Source of the DNA: Flectobacillus major DSM 103
GTDB lineage: Bacteria; Bacteroidota; Bacteroidia; Cytophagales; Spirosomataceae
Direction of reading: 5' to 3'
DNA length: 64,000 nt
Assembly: GCF_000427405.1 (NCBI RefSeq)
Contig: NZ_KE386491.1
Location: forward strand, 5,001,303-5,065,302
Made by a program: the position numbers and the translations under genes
Shown here: piece after piece, positions 1 through 8,808 of the stretch
Layout of the letters: every line of letters begins with the position of its first letter
Position numbering within the stretch: position 1 is the first letter of the stretch
Notes under the pieces: generated by a model
Databases searched by the model: none
Told to the model about the DNA's origin: nothing
Seen by the model: only the letters and a program-made list of their open reading frames with translations

Positions 1-177
1 CAGCTTCGCAATAAAGAAAATGTTATCAAAAAATTTAAGGAGGTACTACAAAAGGCTCTTTTTATTCCTAAAAAACGCAAGCCCACAAAGCCCACAGCAG
101 CCATGATTGCCGCCCGACTAAAAGGTAAAAAAATCAATGCCGAACGCAAAGCTATGCGAGGTAAAGTTCAGTATTAA
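1..177 (+). CDS. arfB: Peptidyl-tRNA hydrolase ArfB, C-terminal part only
   Basis: The frame is open from base 1 to the TAA at 175-177 and gives the last 58 residues of a protein whose start lies outside the window. The tail is very basic, with KKRKPTKPT followed by RLKGKK and ERK. This is the pattern of the disordered C-terminal tail of ArfB/YaeJ, which enters the mRNA channel of stalled ribosomes. The catalytic GGQ domain would lie upstream and cannot be seen. The family releases peptides from non-stop ribosomes by hydrolysing peptidyl-tRNA. Assignment rests only on the tail, but that tail is distinctive. Confidence 0.8.
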   Translation, partial: QLRNKENVIKKFKEVLQKALFIPKKRKPTKPTAAMIAARLKGKKINAERKAMRGKVQY

Positions 178-320
178 GTTTGTTGGGATATTTTTTAAAA
201 TAACTCAAATACAGTGAGTTATATCGGGGGTGTCTGTATTAGGCTGTAGCAATTGCTGCTTGTAAATGATAAAATTATATAGCCTTTACAATAAATAGGT
301 AATTGCAAGCTATGTTTTTG

Positions 321-328
321 TAACTTTG
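321..328 (+). promoter_or_regulatory. Possible -7 promoter element for agmatine deiminase
   Basis: TAACTTTG matches the Bacteroidota -7 consensus TAnnTTTG and sits 19 bp before the ATG at 348. The only upstream TTG (303-305) is 15 bp away, which is short for the -33 element, so only the -7 half is convincing. Confidence 0.35.
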
Positions 329-347
329 CAGCCTAAAAATTAGTAAT

Positions 348-1385
348 ATGACCCCGAAGCAACAAGGATTTGTTTTTCCGCCTGAATGGCATCCGCACGT
401 AGCTACTTGGCTAACGTTTCCACATAATGAGGCATCTTGGCAAGGCAATAAACGCCAACAGATGTACCCGCAGTATTTTGGCTTAATAAAAGCTATTTCG
501 AAAGGTGAAAAAGTTGGGCTAAATGTTAATGATGAAACTTTAAAGGCTTTTATTTTGGGTGAATTACCCAAATACGAAATAGACCCCAATCAAATAGAAA
601 TTTTAGTAAATTCTACTAACGATGCTTGGTGTCGTGACCACGGCCCAGCTTTTCTTATCAATCCCCAAACCAAAGAGCGAATGATTGTGAATTGGGGGTA
701 TAACGCATGGGGCGGAAAATACCCTCCATACGATTCTGACAATAATTTACCTGCAAAAATTGCTGAATACCGTGGTTTGTCTTATTCTACACCGGGTATA
801 ATTATGGAGGGTGGCTCGGTAGAATTTAATGGTGCAGGTACGATTTTGACCAGCCGTGAATGCTTGTTGAACGAAAACCGCAACCCACATCTTAACCAAG
901 ACCAAATAGAACAATATTTATACGATTATTATGGTGCAGAGCAGGTACTCTGGGTAAACGATGGTATTGTGGGCGATGACACCGACGGCCATATCGACGA
1001 TACGGTTCGTTTTGTGAATCAGGACACCGTTGTCACTATGGTAGAACCCAACAAGGCCGACGATAATCATGAAATCTTGGAAGAAAACCTACAGCTTTTG
1101 AAAGGAATGCGTTTATTGAATGGTAAACAGCTCAACATTGTAGAAATACCAATGCCAACCCCAATTGTCTTGGACGATTTCCGCACGCCAGCTTCGTATG
1201 CTAATTTCTTGATTTGTAATGCAGGCGTACTTGTGCCAACATTCAACTGTAAAAATGATGATGTTGCACTCGATATTCTGTCGCAGGTATTTACCGACCG
1301 TCCAGTGATTGGGCTTCCTTCCGATAAAATTATTTGGGGGCAGGGCAGTTTCCACTGTTTAACCCAGCAAGAACCAGCCATTTAA
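348..1385 (+). CDS. aguA: Agmatine deiminase family protein
   Basis: The 345-residue protein belongs to the Porphyromonas-type peptidylarginine/agmatine deiminase family, which converts agmatine to N-carbamoylputrescine and ammonia in polyamine synthesis. Visible family motifs are WCRDHGP near residue 95, EGGS near 155, DGHIDD near 215, and the C-terminal catalytic cysteine in GSFHCLTQQEPA (Cys337). There is no signal peptide, which favours a cytoplasmic agmatine deiminase over a secreted peptidylarginine deiminase. The ATG at 348 gives the usual family length. It stands alone, with no putrescine carbamoyltransferase or N-carbamoylputrescine amidase next to it, although an amidase-superfamily gene lies at 20036. 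Confidence 0.88.
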   Translation: MTPKQQGFVFPPEWHPHVATWLTFPHNEASWQGNKRQQMYPQYFGLIKAISKGEKVGLNVNDETLKAFILGELPKYEIDPNQIEILVNSTNDAWCRDHGPAFLINPQTKERMIVNWGYNAWGGKYPPYDSDNNLPAKIAEYRGLSYSTPGIIMEGGSVEFNGAGTILTSRECLLNENRNPHLNQDQIEQYLYDYYGAEQVLWVNDGIVGDDTDGHIDDTVRFVNQDTVVTMVEPNKADDNHEILEENLQLLKGMRLLNGKQLNIVEIPMPTPIVLDDFRTPASYANFLICNAGVLVPTFNCKNDDVALDILSQVFTDRPVIGLPSDKIIWGQGSFHCLTQQEPAI

Positions 1386-1568
1386 TATATTTCAAATCAA
1401 GCATGAATGGTGGCTTAGTAGTGAATAGCTAACAAATAGAAGCTGTGTATTGGAGCATCATTGTTGAATATTACAACCCCGTACTCGTAATACAACACCC
1501 ATATTATAGCCGCCCTATTGTTGAGCCACCAATCAAGTTGTTCCAGTATTCATCAATCATTCAATTCC

Positions 1569-2303
1569 ATGAATAAACATTTGTTATTTATTGCCTCATT
1601 GGGATTATTGTTGGGCTTAAATGCCTGTAAATCTACAAAGCCCCTTGTCCAGAATCAGGGAAGCGTAGTGGCTACCCCTGTAGCAGAAGTTGTGAAATAC
1701 GAACACAAAACCCAAATGCAAATCAAGCAATTGAAAGCGATAGACTTGGAGGAAGATTGGACATTTGCAGATGAGTTGGTACTAAATTATACCCTTACGG
1801 CTGTTGATTCCAATCAACAGATTGTTCAGGTAGTCAATGGCTCTTGGGGGGTAGAAAGTGTGAAGCAAGGACAAATTATTTTGGCTGATAAGTTCAAGCC
1901 AATAGAGCTTACCTTGCCCGAAAATGGAAAGGTTTTGGCTTCGGTAGTGCTTACCGAAATAGAGGACTATCAAAAAGCACAAGCCATGGTCAAGAAAATC
2001 AATGACTTAGGAGGAATAGCCAAAATCCCAGCCGTACTGGTGAGTATAGCCGAATACCAAACGCCTATTGCTATTGTATTTGGGAGTTTGCAAGCCGCAG
2101 GTTTAGGGTTAAAAGCTGCCGAACATTTCGACAAAGATGATTTATTAGGACAAAATACTTTTCAAATTACCTTCGATGAAGTAAAAGCAGGTAAAACCCT
2201 CTTTGCTGTACCGCTGGTATTTAAGGGCGAACACCTAAAAAACACCTTTCACTATGAGTTAAACTACGATTTAAAGGTGAAAATTCTCCCATTGAAAAAT
2301 TGA
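1569..2303 (+). CDS. Predicted lipoprotein of unknown function
   Basis: The frame is open from 1518, but the ATG at 1569 is preferred because it begins a clean lipoprotein signal, MNKHLLFIASLGLLLGLNAC, with a lipobox (LNAC) and Cys at residue 20. The mature protein is about 225 residues with alternating hydrophobic strands and no motif I recognise. A middle stretch of alternating charge (residues 130-165) is followed by a short hydrophobic segment (AIVFGSLQAAGLGLKAA) that is too polar to be a sure membrane helix. It lies alone between aguA and the isomerase gene. It is probably anchored in the outer or inner membrane. No function is assigned. Confidence 0.7.
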   Translation: MNKHLLFIASLGLLLGLNACKSTKPLVQNQGSVVATPVAEVVKYEHKTQMQIKQLKAIDLEEDWTFADELVLNYTLTAVDSNQQIVQVVNGSWGVESVKQGQIILADKFKPIELTLPENGKVLASVVLTEIEDYQKAQAMVKKINDLGGIAKIPAVLVSIAEYQTPIAIVFGSLQAAGLGLKAAEHFDKDDLLGQNTFQITFDEVKAGKTLFAVPLVFKGEHLKNTFHYELNYDLKVKILPLKN

Positions 2304-2429
2304 TTGTCGATACTTTTAACCAATCATGTTCAAAGGTATTCATTGTAAGGACATGACTGTAATCTGGATTTTATTATTATTTTTGTTTTTCCAATACAAT
2401 AAACTATGACGGTTAAAAGTTAAATCTAA

Positions 2430-2457
2430 TAAGCTAGAATCATTTCTTTCTAGCTTA
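2430..2457 (+). other. Hairpin just upstream of isomerase gene
   Basis: TAAGCTAGAA and TTCTAGCTTA form a perfect 10-bp stem with an 8-nt loop, ending 14 bp before the ATG at 2472. No T-tract follows, so it does not look like a terminator. It may be a leader structure or an operator palindrome. Confidence 0.45.
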
Positions 2458-2471
2458 GTACAAATTGAGGA

Positions 2472-4736
2472 ATGAATAAAATATTTAGCATATATACCGC
2501 ACTAATTGCTTCGTTATCCATTATCGCCCATACGGGAAATGCCCAAAACGATGCCCAAGCCATAACAATAGGAACTAAAAAAATTAGCTCTTATGAGCTA
2601 GAACAAACCTATAAGAAATTCGTACAGAGCGACAGCATAAAGAAAGAAAATTACAAAACCTTTTTGCAGGACTTTATAGACTATAAGCTGGCTGTATATG
2701 CAGCCGAACGCTTGGGGCTAGATACTACCAAAGCTTTTGTAGAAGAACTCAATACCTATAGAAAAGAACTGACATCGCCTTATCTGACCGACAAAAATGT
2801 CCTAGACAAGCTTGTTCAAGAGGCTTACGACCGTATGAAGGAAGAAGTACGTATAGCTCAGATTTTTTTGCCTATTGCCAAAAACGCATCGCCAGCCGAT
2901 ACAATGGCAGTTTACGATGAAATCCGTAGCTTACGAGTACGTATTACCCGAGGCGAATCCTTTGAGCAAATTGCCAAAGATTATTCAAAAGATACAAAGT
3001 CGGCAGTAAAAGGGGGGGATCTAGGCTATTTGGCTGTTTTAGATAATAATTATACCTTCGAGTCGGCTGCCTATAATACCCCAAAAGGCGAAGTGTCGTT
3101 GCCTATCCGTACCGATAGGGGCTATCATCTTATCAAGGTGCTTGATAAACGTTCTTTCCGAGGAAAGGTCAAATTAGCTCATATCTTGGTTTCGCAAAGT
3201 GCCAATATGTCGGATACCGAAAAGATTGCTGCCAAGAAAAAAATAGACGAAGCTTATGCGTTTCTCAAAAAAGGTGAACCTTTTGATGGCGTTTGCCGCA
3301 CCTATTCCGACGACGTAAGTACCAAATCTCGTGGAGGAGTGTTGTCTCGCTGGTATGAAGCTGGAACGCTTATCGACGAAAAAATTACAGACTTGGTTTT
3401 TTCATTAAAAGAAAAAGGCGATTATACTACGCCTATCCAAACATCATTGGGCTGGCATATATTCAGATTAGTTGAGAAAAAAGGCTTATTGAAGTTTGAA
3501 GAATTAGCACCGTTTATTCGTCAGAAAATCAGCTCAGACCCTTCTCGTGGAGCGATTGCCAAAAGTAATTTGGTCAAACGATTAATTAGAGAAAATAACT
3601 ACTTAGAATATATTTCGGTAAAACAAGAAGCTTTTGATAAGTTTTATAAAGACCGATTGGGAAATGAAGGCTATCTTTCAAAAGCTATTTTCACCATCAA
3701 TTCTCAGCCATTTACAATTAAAGATTTCTATGATTTTGTGGTACAGCAACAACGCCAGTTGATAAAAGTAGGTGGACTCAACGATAAGTCTGTTGGCGAT
3801 TGGTACAATACTTTTGTAGAACAAAAAAACTTAGAGTACGAAGAAGCAAACGTAGAAGTAAAACACCCAGAATTTAAAGCAGTATTACAAGAATATCGTG
3901 AGGGAATTTTGCAGAAAAATATGATAGACCGTTATGTTTTAGCACCTTCACTAGACTCGATTGCTCAGGTACGATATTTTCAGCAAAATGCCCCCAATTA
4001 TCAATATACCAACCGCCTATTGGCCAAGGTAATTACCGCCGACCGCCGAGAAACCCTTGAGCAAGCCAAAAGTGTACTACAAAAGGGACCATATCCTATG
4101 AATAGACGCTTCCCTGAAATCTATTTTGAAAAAGATAAAGCCGAGTTTTCGGCCGATGCCCAAAAAATTCTTTACGAATTGGCTCTTATCATGATTAAAA
4201 ATAGAGACTATACTGTAGAAATTGCAGGGAATTCTGACCCCGACGAGCAGGAAAGTGTGTCGGCCGAGCGGGCTAGAAATATAGTGAATAGCCTTATCAA
4301 CAAGGGCGTTTCGGCAACCAGAGTAATAGAAAAAGACGAAGGCAAATATAAGCCCGTTTCTAAAACCGACCGTAGTAAAAACATGAGGGCTACTATCAAG
4401 TTCTATTCTACATCGATGGAGGATGTTGTAAAAAGATTTAATGCTCTCAAAGCCAATAGCCTAACAGCCGAAGAAAAGTTCTTCAAAAAAGGAGAAAACG
4501 AAATCGTTGATCTGGCCGCTTGGACAGTAGGCGAGCAAAGCTTTGAGGTCAAAAATCGTCATGTGTGGATGAACGTTGAAAAAGTAGAAGAGCCAAGAGC
4601 CAAAACTTTCAAAGAAGCAAGAGGACAGGTAATTAGAGATTATCAAAAAACATTGTTAGATAATTGGCTTGGGCAGTTGAAAGCGAAGTACCCAGTGTCT
4701 ATCAACGAAAATGAAATAAAGCGAATTTTTGAATAA
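2472..4736 (+). CDS. Periplasmic peptidylprolyl isomerase with two parvulin domains and an OmpA-like domain
   Basis: The 754-residue protein starts with a signal peptide (cleavage near NAQ-ND, residue 25). Two parvulin rotamase domains follow, at about 124-226 (with KGGDLGYL) and 233-337 (with LAHILVS, SRGGVLSRWY and GWHIFRL). Parvulins isomerise X-Pro bonds, and in this family they chaperone outer-membrane proteins. Residues 547-645 look like an OmpA-type peptidoglycan-associated domain: PEIYFEKDKAEFSADAQKIL, then EIAGNSDPDE, SAERARNIVNSLINKGV and a final KNMRATIKF. This is followed by about 105 more residues. It is the first gene of an isomerase-isomerase-MoxR group and is much longer than E. 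coli SurA (about 430). A periplasmic, possibly peptidoglycan-docked, foldase is inferred. Confidence 0.85.
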   Translation: MNKIFSIYTALIASLSIIAHTGNAQNDAQAITIGTKKISSYELEQTYKKFVQSDSIKKENYKTFLQDFIDYKLAVYAAERLGLDTTKAFVEELNTYRKELTSPYLTDKNVLDKLVQEAYDRMKEEVRIAQIFLPIAKNASPADTMAVYDEIRSLRVRITRGESFEQIAKDYSKDTKSAVKGGDLGYLAVLDNNYTFESAAYNTPKGEVSLPIRTDRGYHLIKVLDKRSFRGKVKLAHILVSQSANMSDTEKIAAKKKIDEAYAFLKKGEPFDGVCRTYSDDVSTKSRGGVLSRWYEAGTLIDEKITDLVFSLKEKGDYTTPIQTSLGWHIFRLVEKKGLLKFEELAPFIRQKISSDPSRGAIAKSNLVKRLIRENNYLEYISVKQEAFDKFYKDRLGNEGYLSKAIFTINSQPFTIKDFYDFVVQQQRQLIKVGGLNDKSVGDWYNTFVEQKNLEYEEANVEVKHPEFKAVLQEYREGILQKNMIDRYVLAPSLDSIAQVRYFQQNAPNYQYTNRLLAKVITADRRETLEQAKSVLQKGPYPMNRRFPEIYFEKDKAEFSADAQKILYELALIMIKNRDYTVEIAGNSDPDEQESVSAERARNIVNSLINKGVSATRVIEKDEGKYKPVSKTDRSKNMRATIKFYSTSMEDVVKRFNALKANSLTAEEKFFKKGENEIVDLAAWTVGEQSFEVKNRHVWMNVEKVEEPRAKTFKEARGQVIRDYQKTLLDNWLGQLKAKYPVSINENEIKRIFE

Positions 4737-4755
4737 CTTCTAGGTATTATTAAAG

Positions 4756-4795
4756 AGTGTAGCGAAATGATTGAGTTATTTCGCTACACTTTTTT
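4756..4795 (+). terminator. Rho-independent terminator after first isomerase
   Basis: AGTGTAGCGAAAT (4756-4768) pairs perfectly with 4778-4790, leaving a 9-nt loop, and a run of six T follows. It separates the 2472 gene from the next isomerase. Confidence 0.85.
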
Positions 4796-4969
4796 GTTGA
4801 ATATAGGGCTATTAACACTTTTTAACGGTACAGTTAAAAGGTTTAGACCATAAAAACCGTTAAATTTGTTAGTTATTAAATACCATTAGAAAATTAGGGA
4901 ACGTCTCAATGAGCGTTTTGGCTGGTGGCTTGACAACGAGATAAGATTAATAAGAAACAATAATTGAAG

Positions 4970-6319
4970 ATGAAGAAAAAACTTTATTTGTTATCAATAA
5001 TGATGTTGTTTACAGTAGGTGTTCAGAGTTTGAAGGCTCAAAACCCATTGGTGATTGACAAAATCATTGCCAAAGTAGATAACCATTATATTCTTAAATC
5101 TGAGTTAGAGGCTCAGTATCAGCAGTATTTACAGAGCGGCCAGGCCAATACGCCTACTCGCTGTCAATTATTAGAAAGTCTTATTATTGGAAAAGTAATG
5201 CTTGCCAAAGCTGAGATTGACTCTGTTTTAGTAGAAGATAAAAGAGTAGAATCTGAACTGAGTGCTCGTATGGAGCAAATGGAACAGCAGTTTGGCTCTA
5301 CCAAAAATATTGTTGAAGCCTATGGCAAAACAATTGCTTCATTGAAGGACGAACTTCGTTCGGCTATTAAAGAGCAATTGACAACCCGTAAAATGCAAGA
5401 CAAAATTACAGGTGACGTAAAAATTACGCCTAAAGAGGTAAGAAAATTCTTTGAATCAATTCCTAAAGATTCATTGCCTTATTTACCTTCGGAAGTAGCC
5501 GTTGGACATATTGTGAGGCTGGCCAAAGTAACCCGAGCTCAGAAAGATGAGCTATTAAAACGCTTGTTAGATTTTAAGAAAAGAGTAGAAAATGGAGAAG
5601 ATTTTGCCGAATTAGCTAAAATCCATTCAGAAGATTTGGGCTCTGGAAAGCGTGGTGGCGACCTAGGCTTTGCCAAACGTGGACAAATGGTAGCACCCTT
5701 TGAGGCAGCTGCATTGAAATTGAAACCTAATCAGATCTCGGATGTTGTAGAATCGGAATTTGGGTTTCACTTAATTCAATTGTTGGAAGTAAGAGGGCAA
5801 GAATATCACGCACGCCATATCTTGTTGCGTCCAGATTACCAACGCCTCGACCTTACCGAACCAACCCATTTCTTAGATAGTATCAGAGTATTGGTGCAGC
5901 GTGATTCATTGAAATTTGAGAAAGCAGCTAAATTACATTCGGAAGATAAAGCTACCCAAGATGCAGGTGGTATGCTGCTAGACCCTAATACTCGTGCCTT
6001 AAAAATGCCTTTGGATGGTACAATGGAGTCAGGTTTGTATTTTACACTTGATTCAATGACTGTAGGAACACTTTCAAAGCCTATTCCTTATCGTACAGAA
6101 GATGGCCGAACAGCCGTAAGATTGTTGTTTTATAAAGCCAAATACCCACCACACTTTGCCAATATGGAAGATGATTTTCAGAAATTAGCCATGATTGCAT
6201 TGAGCAGAAAAAGAAATAATGCCATCGAAGAATGGTTCTCAAAAGCCAAAGAGGATGTATTTATTTATGTTTCTGACGAATATAAAGATTGTAAAATCCT
6301 AAAAGGTGGAGGGCAGTAA
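4970..6319 (+). CDS. surA: SurA-like periplasmic peptidylprolyl isomerase
   Basis: The ATG at 4970 is chosen over an in-frame TTG at 4964 and gives 449 residues. MKKKLYLLSIMMLF through LKAQ is a typical signal peptide. The SurA-type N-terminal chaperone region (about 23-160, starting VIDKIIAKVDNHYILKSELE) precedes two parvulin domains at about 176-278 (VGHIV, GKRGGDLGFAKRG, GFHLIQLLEV) and 281-386 (YHARHILLRPDY, DAGGML). This is the SurA architecture, and the length is close to E. coli SurA. The role is folding of outer-membrane proteins in the periplasm. A terminator separates it from the upstream isomerase, so it probably has its own promoter. Confidence 0.9.
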   Translation: MKKKLYLLSIMMLFTVGVQSLKAQNPLVIDKIIAKVDNHYILKSELEAQYQQYLQSGQANTPTRCQLLESLIIGKVMLAKAEIDSVLVEDKRVESELSARMEQMEQQFGSTKNIVEAYGKTIASLKDELRSAIKEQLTTRKMQDKITGDVKITPKEVRKFFESIPKDSLPYLPSEVAVGHIVRLAKVTRAQKDELLKRLLDFKKRVENGEDFAELAKIHSEDLGSGKRGGDLGFAKRGQMVAPFEAAALKLKPNQISDVVESEFGFHLIQLLEVRGQEYHARHILLRPDYQRLDLTEPTHFLDSIRVLVQRDSLKFEKAAKLHSEDKATQDAGGMLLDPNTRALKMPLDGTMESGLYFTLDSMTVGTLSKPIPYRTEDGRTAVRLLFYKAKYPPHFANMEDDFQKLAMIALSRKRNNAIEEWFSKAKEDVFIYVSDEYKDCKILKGGGQ

Positions 6320-6379
6320 CAAGAAGCTTATTGTAACAAATATAGCCTCTGCGGGCTAAATCATAAAAAATAATATAAG

Positions 6380-6406
6380 ACGGTCGGTATTTTATCGACC
6401 GTTTTT
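6380..6406 (+). terminator. Terminator after surA
   Basis: ACGGTCG (6380-6386) pairs with CGACCGT (6396-6402) and runs into a T-tract. Confidence 0.75.
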
Positions 6407-6554
6407 CGTTAATAATAAAAGCATTTTGTGTAGTTTAGACTAAAGTTTTCATAGAAACCTCCTATACAGGTTATTATTTGGCAGGTTATTTGATTAACTT
6501 TACGAAGCACGCTATTAGTAAAAAATCTATTTTCAAACAGTTAACATAAGTAGA

Positions 6555-7520
6555 ATGGCTCAATATCAGTCAGATGTGGAAGCGGTTAACGCTCTAAAAG
6601 AATCTTATCAAAAACTTACTTCAGAAATTGGAAAAGTTATTATTGGTCAAGAAGACACCGTTCGATTATTACTTACCGCTATTTTCTGTCAAGGGCATTG
6701 TCTGTTAGTAGGAGTTCCGGGTTTGGCCAAAACACTCCTAATTCATACCATTGCCGAGGCGTTGGATTTGGATTTTAACAGAATCCAATTTACTCCCGAT
6801 TTGATGCCTTCAGATATTTTGGGTTCAGAAACCCTCGATAACGAGCGGAATTTCAAGTTTGTGAAAGGACCAATTTTTGCCAATATTATTTTGGCCGATG
6901 AAATCAACCGTACACCTCCCAAAACGCAATCAGCTTTGTTAGAGGCTATGCAAGAATACGCTGTAACCGTTTCGGGAAAAAAATATCCGTTGAATCGTCC
7001 GTTCTTTGTATTGGCTACTCAAAACCCTATTGAACAGGAAGGTACATATCCATTGCCAGAAGCTCAACTCGACCGTTTTATGTTTATGGTCAATCTGGAC
7101 TACCCTTCGTATCGAGCAGAAGTTGATATTGTGAAAAGTACAACCAACGATATTAAATATAAGGTACAAAAGCAGGTTTCGGGCGAACAGATTGTTGCAT
7201 TTCAGCAATTGGTAAGAAAAGTGCCAGTAGCCGATAATGTAGTAGAATATGCGGTAAAATTGGTGCATAAAACTCGTCCAAACTCTGAGCTGAGCGATAC
7301 CCTTACCAATAAGTATTTGGAGTGGGGGGCAGGCCCAAGGGCTTCTCAAAACCTAATTTTGGCAGCCAAATGTAACGCTTTGCTTAATGGCAAGTTTTCG
7401 CCAGATATTGAAGATGTACAAGCTGTGGCTTTGCCAATTTTAAGACACCGTATTGTCCGTAATTTCAAAGCAGAAGCTGAAGGCGTATCGGTAGAAGATA
7501 TTGTGAAAAAGCTTATCTAA
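6555..7520 (+). CDS. MoxR-family AAA+ ATPase
   Basis: The 321-residue cytoplasmic ATPase has the MoxR layout: Walker A GVPGLAKT (residues 53-60), the Walker B region ILADEINR (112-119), sensor 1 at VLATQNPIEQEGTYPLPEAQLDRF, and a C-terminal lid ending DIVKKLI. MoxR ATPases act with von Willebrand A-domain proteins to mature or remodel other complexes. In many Bacteroidota the ATPase is followed by DUF58 and VWA genes (BatA/B/D), but here the next gene is thyA on the other strand. The ATPase is therefore separated from its usual partners and instead follows two envelope isomerases. Confidence 0.92.
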   Translation: MAQYQSDVEAVNALKESYQKLTSEIGKVIIGQEDTVRLLLTAIFCQGHCLLVGVPGLAKTLLIHTIAEALDLDFNRIQFTPDLMPSDILGSETLDNERNFKFVKGPIFANIILADEINRTPPKTQSALLEAMQEYAVTVSGKKYPLNRPFFVLATQNPIEQEGTYPLPEAQLDRFMFMVNLDYPSYRAEVDIVKSTTNDIKYKVQKQVSGEQIVAFQQLVRKVPVADNVVEYAVKLVHKTRPNSELSDTLTNKYLEWGAGPRASQNLILAAKCNALLNGKFSPDIEDVQAVALPILRHRIVRNFKAEAEGVSVEDIVKKLI

Positions 7521-7534
7521 AAGCAAAAAATATA

Positions 7535-7569
7535 AGCCCTCTAATATATACAATGTATGTTAGAGGGCT
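7535..7569. terminator. Bidirectional terminator between moxR-type gene and thyA
   Basis: AGCCCTCTAA (7535-7544) pairs with TTAGAGGGCT (7560-7569). A T-rich run follows on the plus strand, and an A/T-rich flank serves the minus-strand thyA transcript. Confidence 0.8.
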
Positions 7570-7582
7570 ATTTTTGTGCCTA

Positions 7583-8377
7583 TTATACTGCAACAGGAGC
7601 TTTAATGGCTGGGTGTGGATGATAGTTTTCTAGTTCAAAATCTTCGTATTTAAAACTAAAAATATCTTTTACCGCTGGATTGATTTTCATGGTTGGCAAA
7701 GGACGAATTTCTCTTGAGAGTTGCGTATTTACCTGTTCGATATGGTTTGAATAGATATGGGTATCGCCACCTGTCCAAATAAAATCACCTAATGCTAAAT
7801 CGCATACCTGAGCAATCATCATTGTTAGCAAGGCATACGATGCAATGTTGAACGGAACACCCAAAAAAACATCGGCGCTGCGTTGATAAAGCTGGCATGA
7901 AAGCTTGTTGTCGGCTACATAAAATTGGAAAAGAGCATGGCAAGGCATCAAGGCCATTTGCGAGAGTTCTCCTACATTCCAAGCACTAATAATAATTCTT
8001 CTTGAGTCTGGACTTTTTTTGAGTGTTGTAATTACCTCTTTCAATTGGTCGATAACTTCGCCTGTTGGGGTTGTCCAGCTTCGCCATTGTTTGCCATACA
8101 CAGGCCCCAAATCGCCATTTTCGTCGGCCCATTCATCCCAAATTTTCACACCATGTTCATGCAAATATTGAATATTGGTATCGCCATTGATAAACCAAAG
8201 TAATTCATGAATAATAGACTTTAAATGGACTTTTTTGGTTGTTACTAGCGGAAACCCTTCTTGTAAGTTGAAACGCATTTGATGACCAAAAATACTTACA
8301 GTTCCTGTACCTGTACGGTCGGTTTTAGTAGTACCATTTTTGAGAATATGATTCAGTAAATCGTGATATTGTTGCAT
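7583..8377 (-). CDS. thyA: Thymidylate synthase
   Basis: The 264-residue protein has the exact length of E. coli ThyA. It methylates dUMP to dTMP using methylenetetrahydrofolate. Motifs run in the expected order: DRTGTGT near residue 20, WFINGDTN, the catalytic cysteine in [14 protein letters not shown] (Cys146), [20 protein letters not shown], and HIYSNH near the C-terminus. The minus-strand start is the ATG ending at 8377. A good promoter precedes it (8443-8473). Thymidine kinase is also in the window (34972-35550), so both de novo and salvage routes to dTMP are present. Confidence 0.97.
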   Translation of the reverse strand: MQQYHDLLNHILKNGTTKTDRTGTGTVSIFGHQMRFNLQEGFPLVTTKKVHLKSIIHELLWFINGDTNIQYLHEHGVKIWDEWADENGDLGPVYGKQWRSWTTPTGEVIDQLKEVITTLKKSPDSRRIIISAWNVGELSQMALMPCHALFQFYVADNKLSCQLYQRSADVFLGVPFNIASYALLTMMIAQVCDLALGDFIWTGGDTHIYSNHIEQVNTQLSREIRPLPTMKINPAVKDIFSFKYEDFELENYHPHPAIKAPVAV

Positions 8378-8442
8378 GAGAAAGTAAGTTTAAACACTTG
8401 GCCTTTGATTGATGGGGCTAGAATTTGATGATTTCAAAAGCA

Positions 8443-8473
8443 CAAAGTTACATAAAAAACCCTTGCTCGACAA
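8443..8473 (-). promoter_or_regulatory. thyA promoter
   Basis: Read on the minus strand, TTG (8471-8473) and TAACTTTG (8443-8450) are 20 bp apart, the Bacteroidota -33/-7 spacing. It overlaps the terminator of the small gene upstream. Confidence 0.65.
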
Positions 8474-8493
8474 TGAAGGCAAACAAGGGTTTT
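8456..8493 (-). terminator. Terminator of the small Cys-rich gene
   Basis: On the minus strand AAAACCCTTG (8484-8493) pairs with 8456-8465 and ends in a T-tract, about 25 bp after the stop codon at 8516. Confidence 0.7.
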
Positions 8494-8515
8494 GAAAATA
8501 TTGATTAATAGAGCA

Positions 8516-8719
8516 TTAAGCCTTGGTTACTTTTTTGACTGCCTTTTTATCAGTTTTTGCTGTTTTTTCAGTATCGCTGCAGCATTTACCTTTGCTTTTG
8601 CTTTCACATTTTGCTGTTTTCTCTTTGTCTTTACAACATGAGCCTTTGTCTTTTCCATGAGCCAACGACACGGTAGTTGCCAAGGCCAATAACGATAAAC
8701 CTAAAATGAACTTCTTCAT
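8516..8719 (-). CDS. Small secreted cysteine- and lysine-rich protein
   Basis: The 67-residue protein has an evident signal peptide, MKKFILGLSLLALATTVSLA, followed by HGKDKG. The mature part is almost all Lys, Cys, Ser, Thr and acidic residues, with five cysteines. It contains a two-fold internal repeat, CCKDKEKTAK then CCSDTEKTAK, separated by CESKSKGK. The CC pairs and the initial His suggest metal binding or disulfides, but no known family is recognised. A terminator on one side and a non-coding gap on the other support a genuine stand-alone gene. It could be a small periplasmic metal-handling or stress protein. Confidence 0.7.
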   Translation of the reverse strand: MKKFILGLSLLALATTVSLAHGKDKGSCCKDKEKTAKCESKSKGKCCSDTEKTAKTDKKAVKKVTKA

Positions 8720-8808
8720 GATTTGTCAGTAAACACGATTATTTGAAATAAATGAACATAAGGCAATTTGATAATTAAAGCATAGAAAACCAAACATTAT
8801 TTCTGAAA

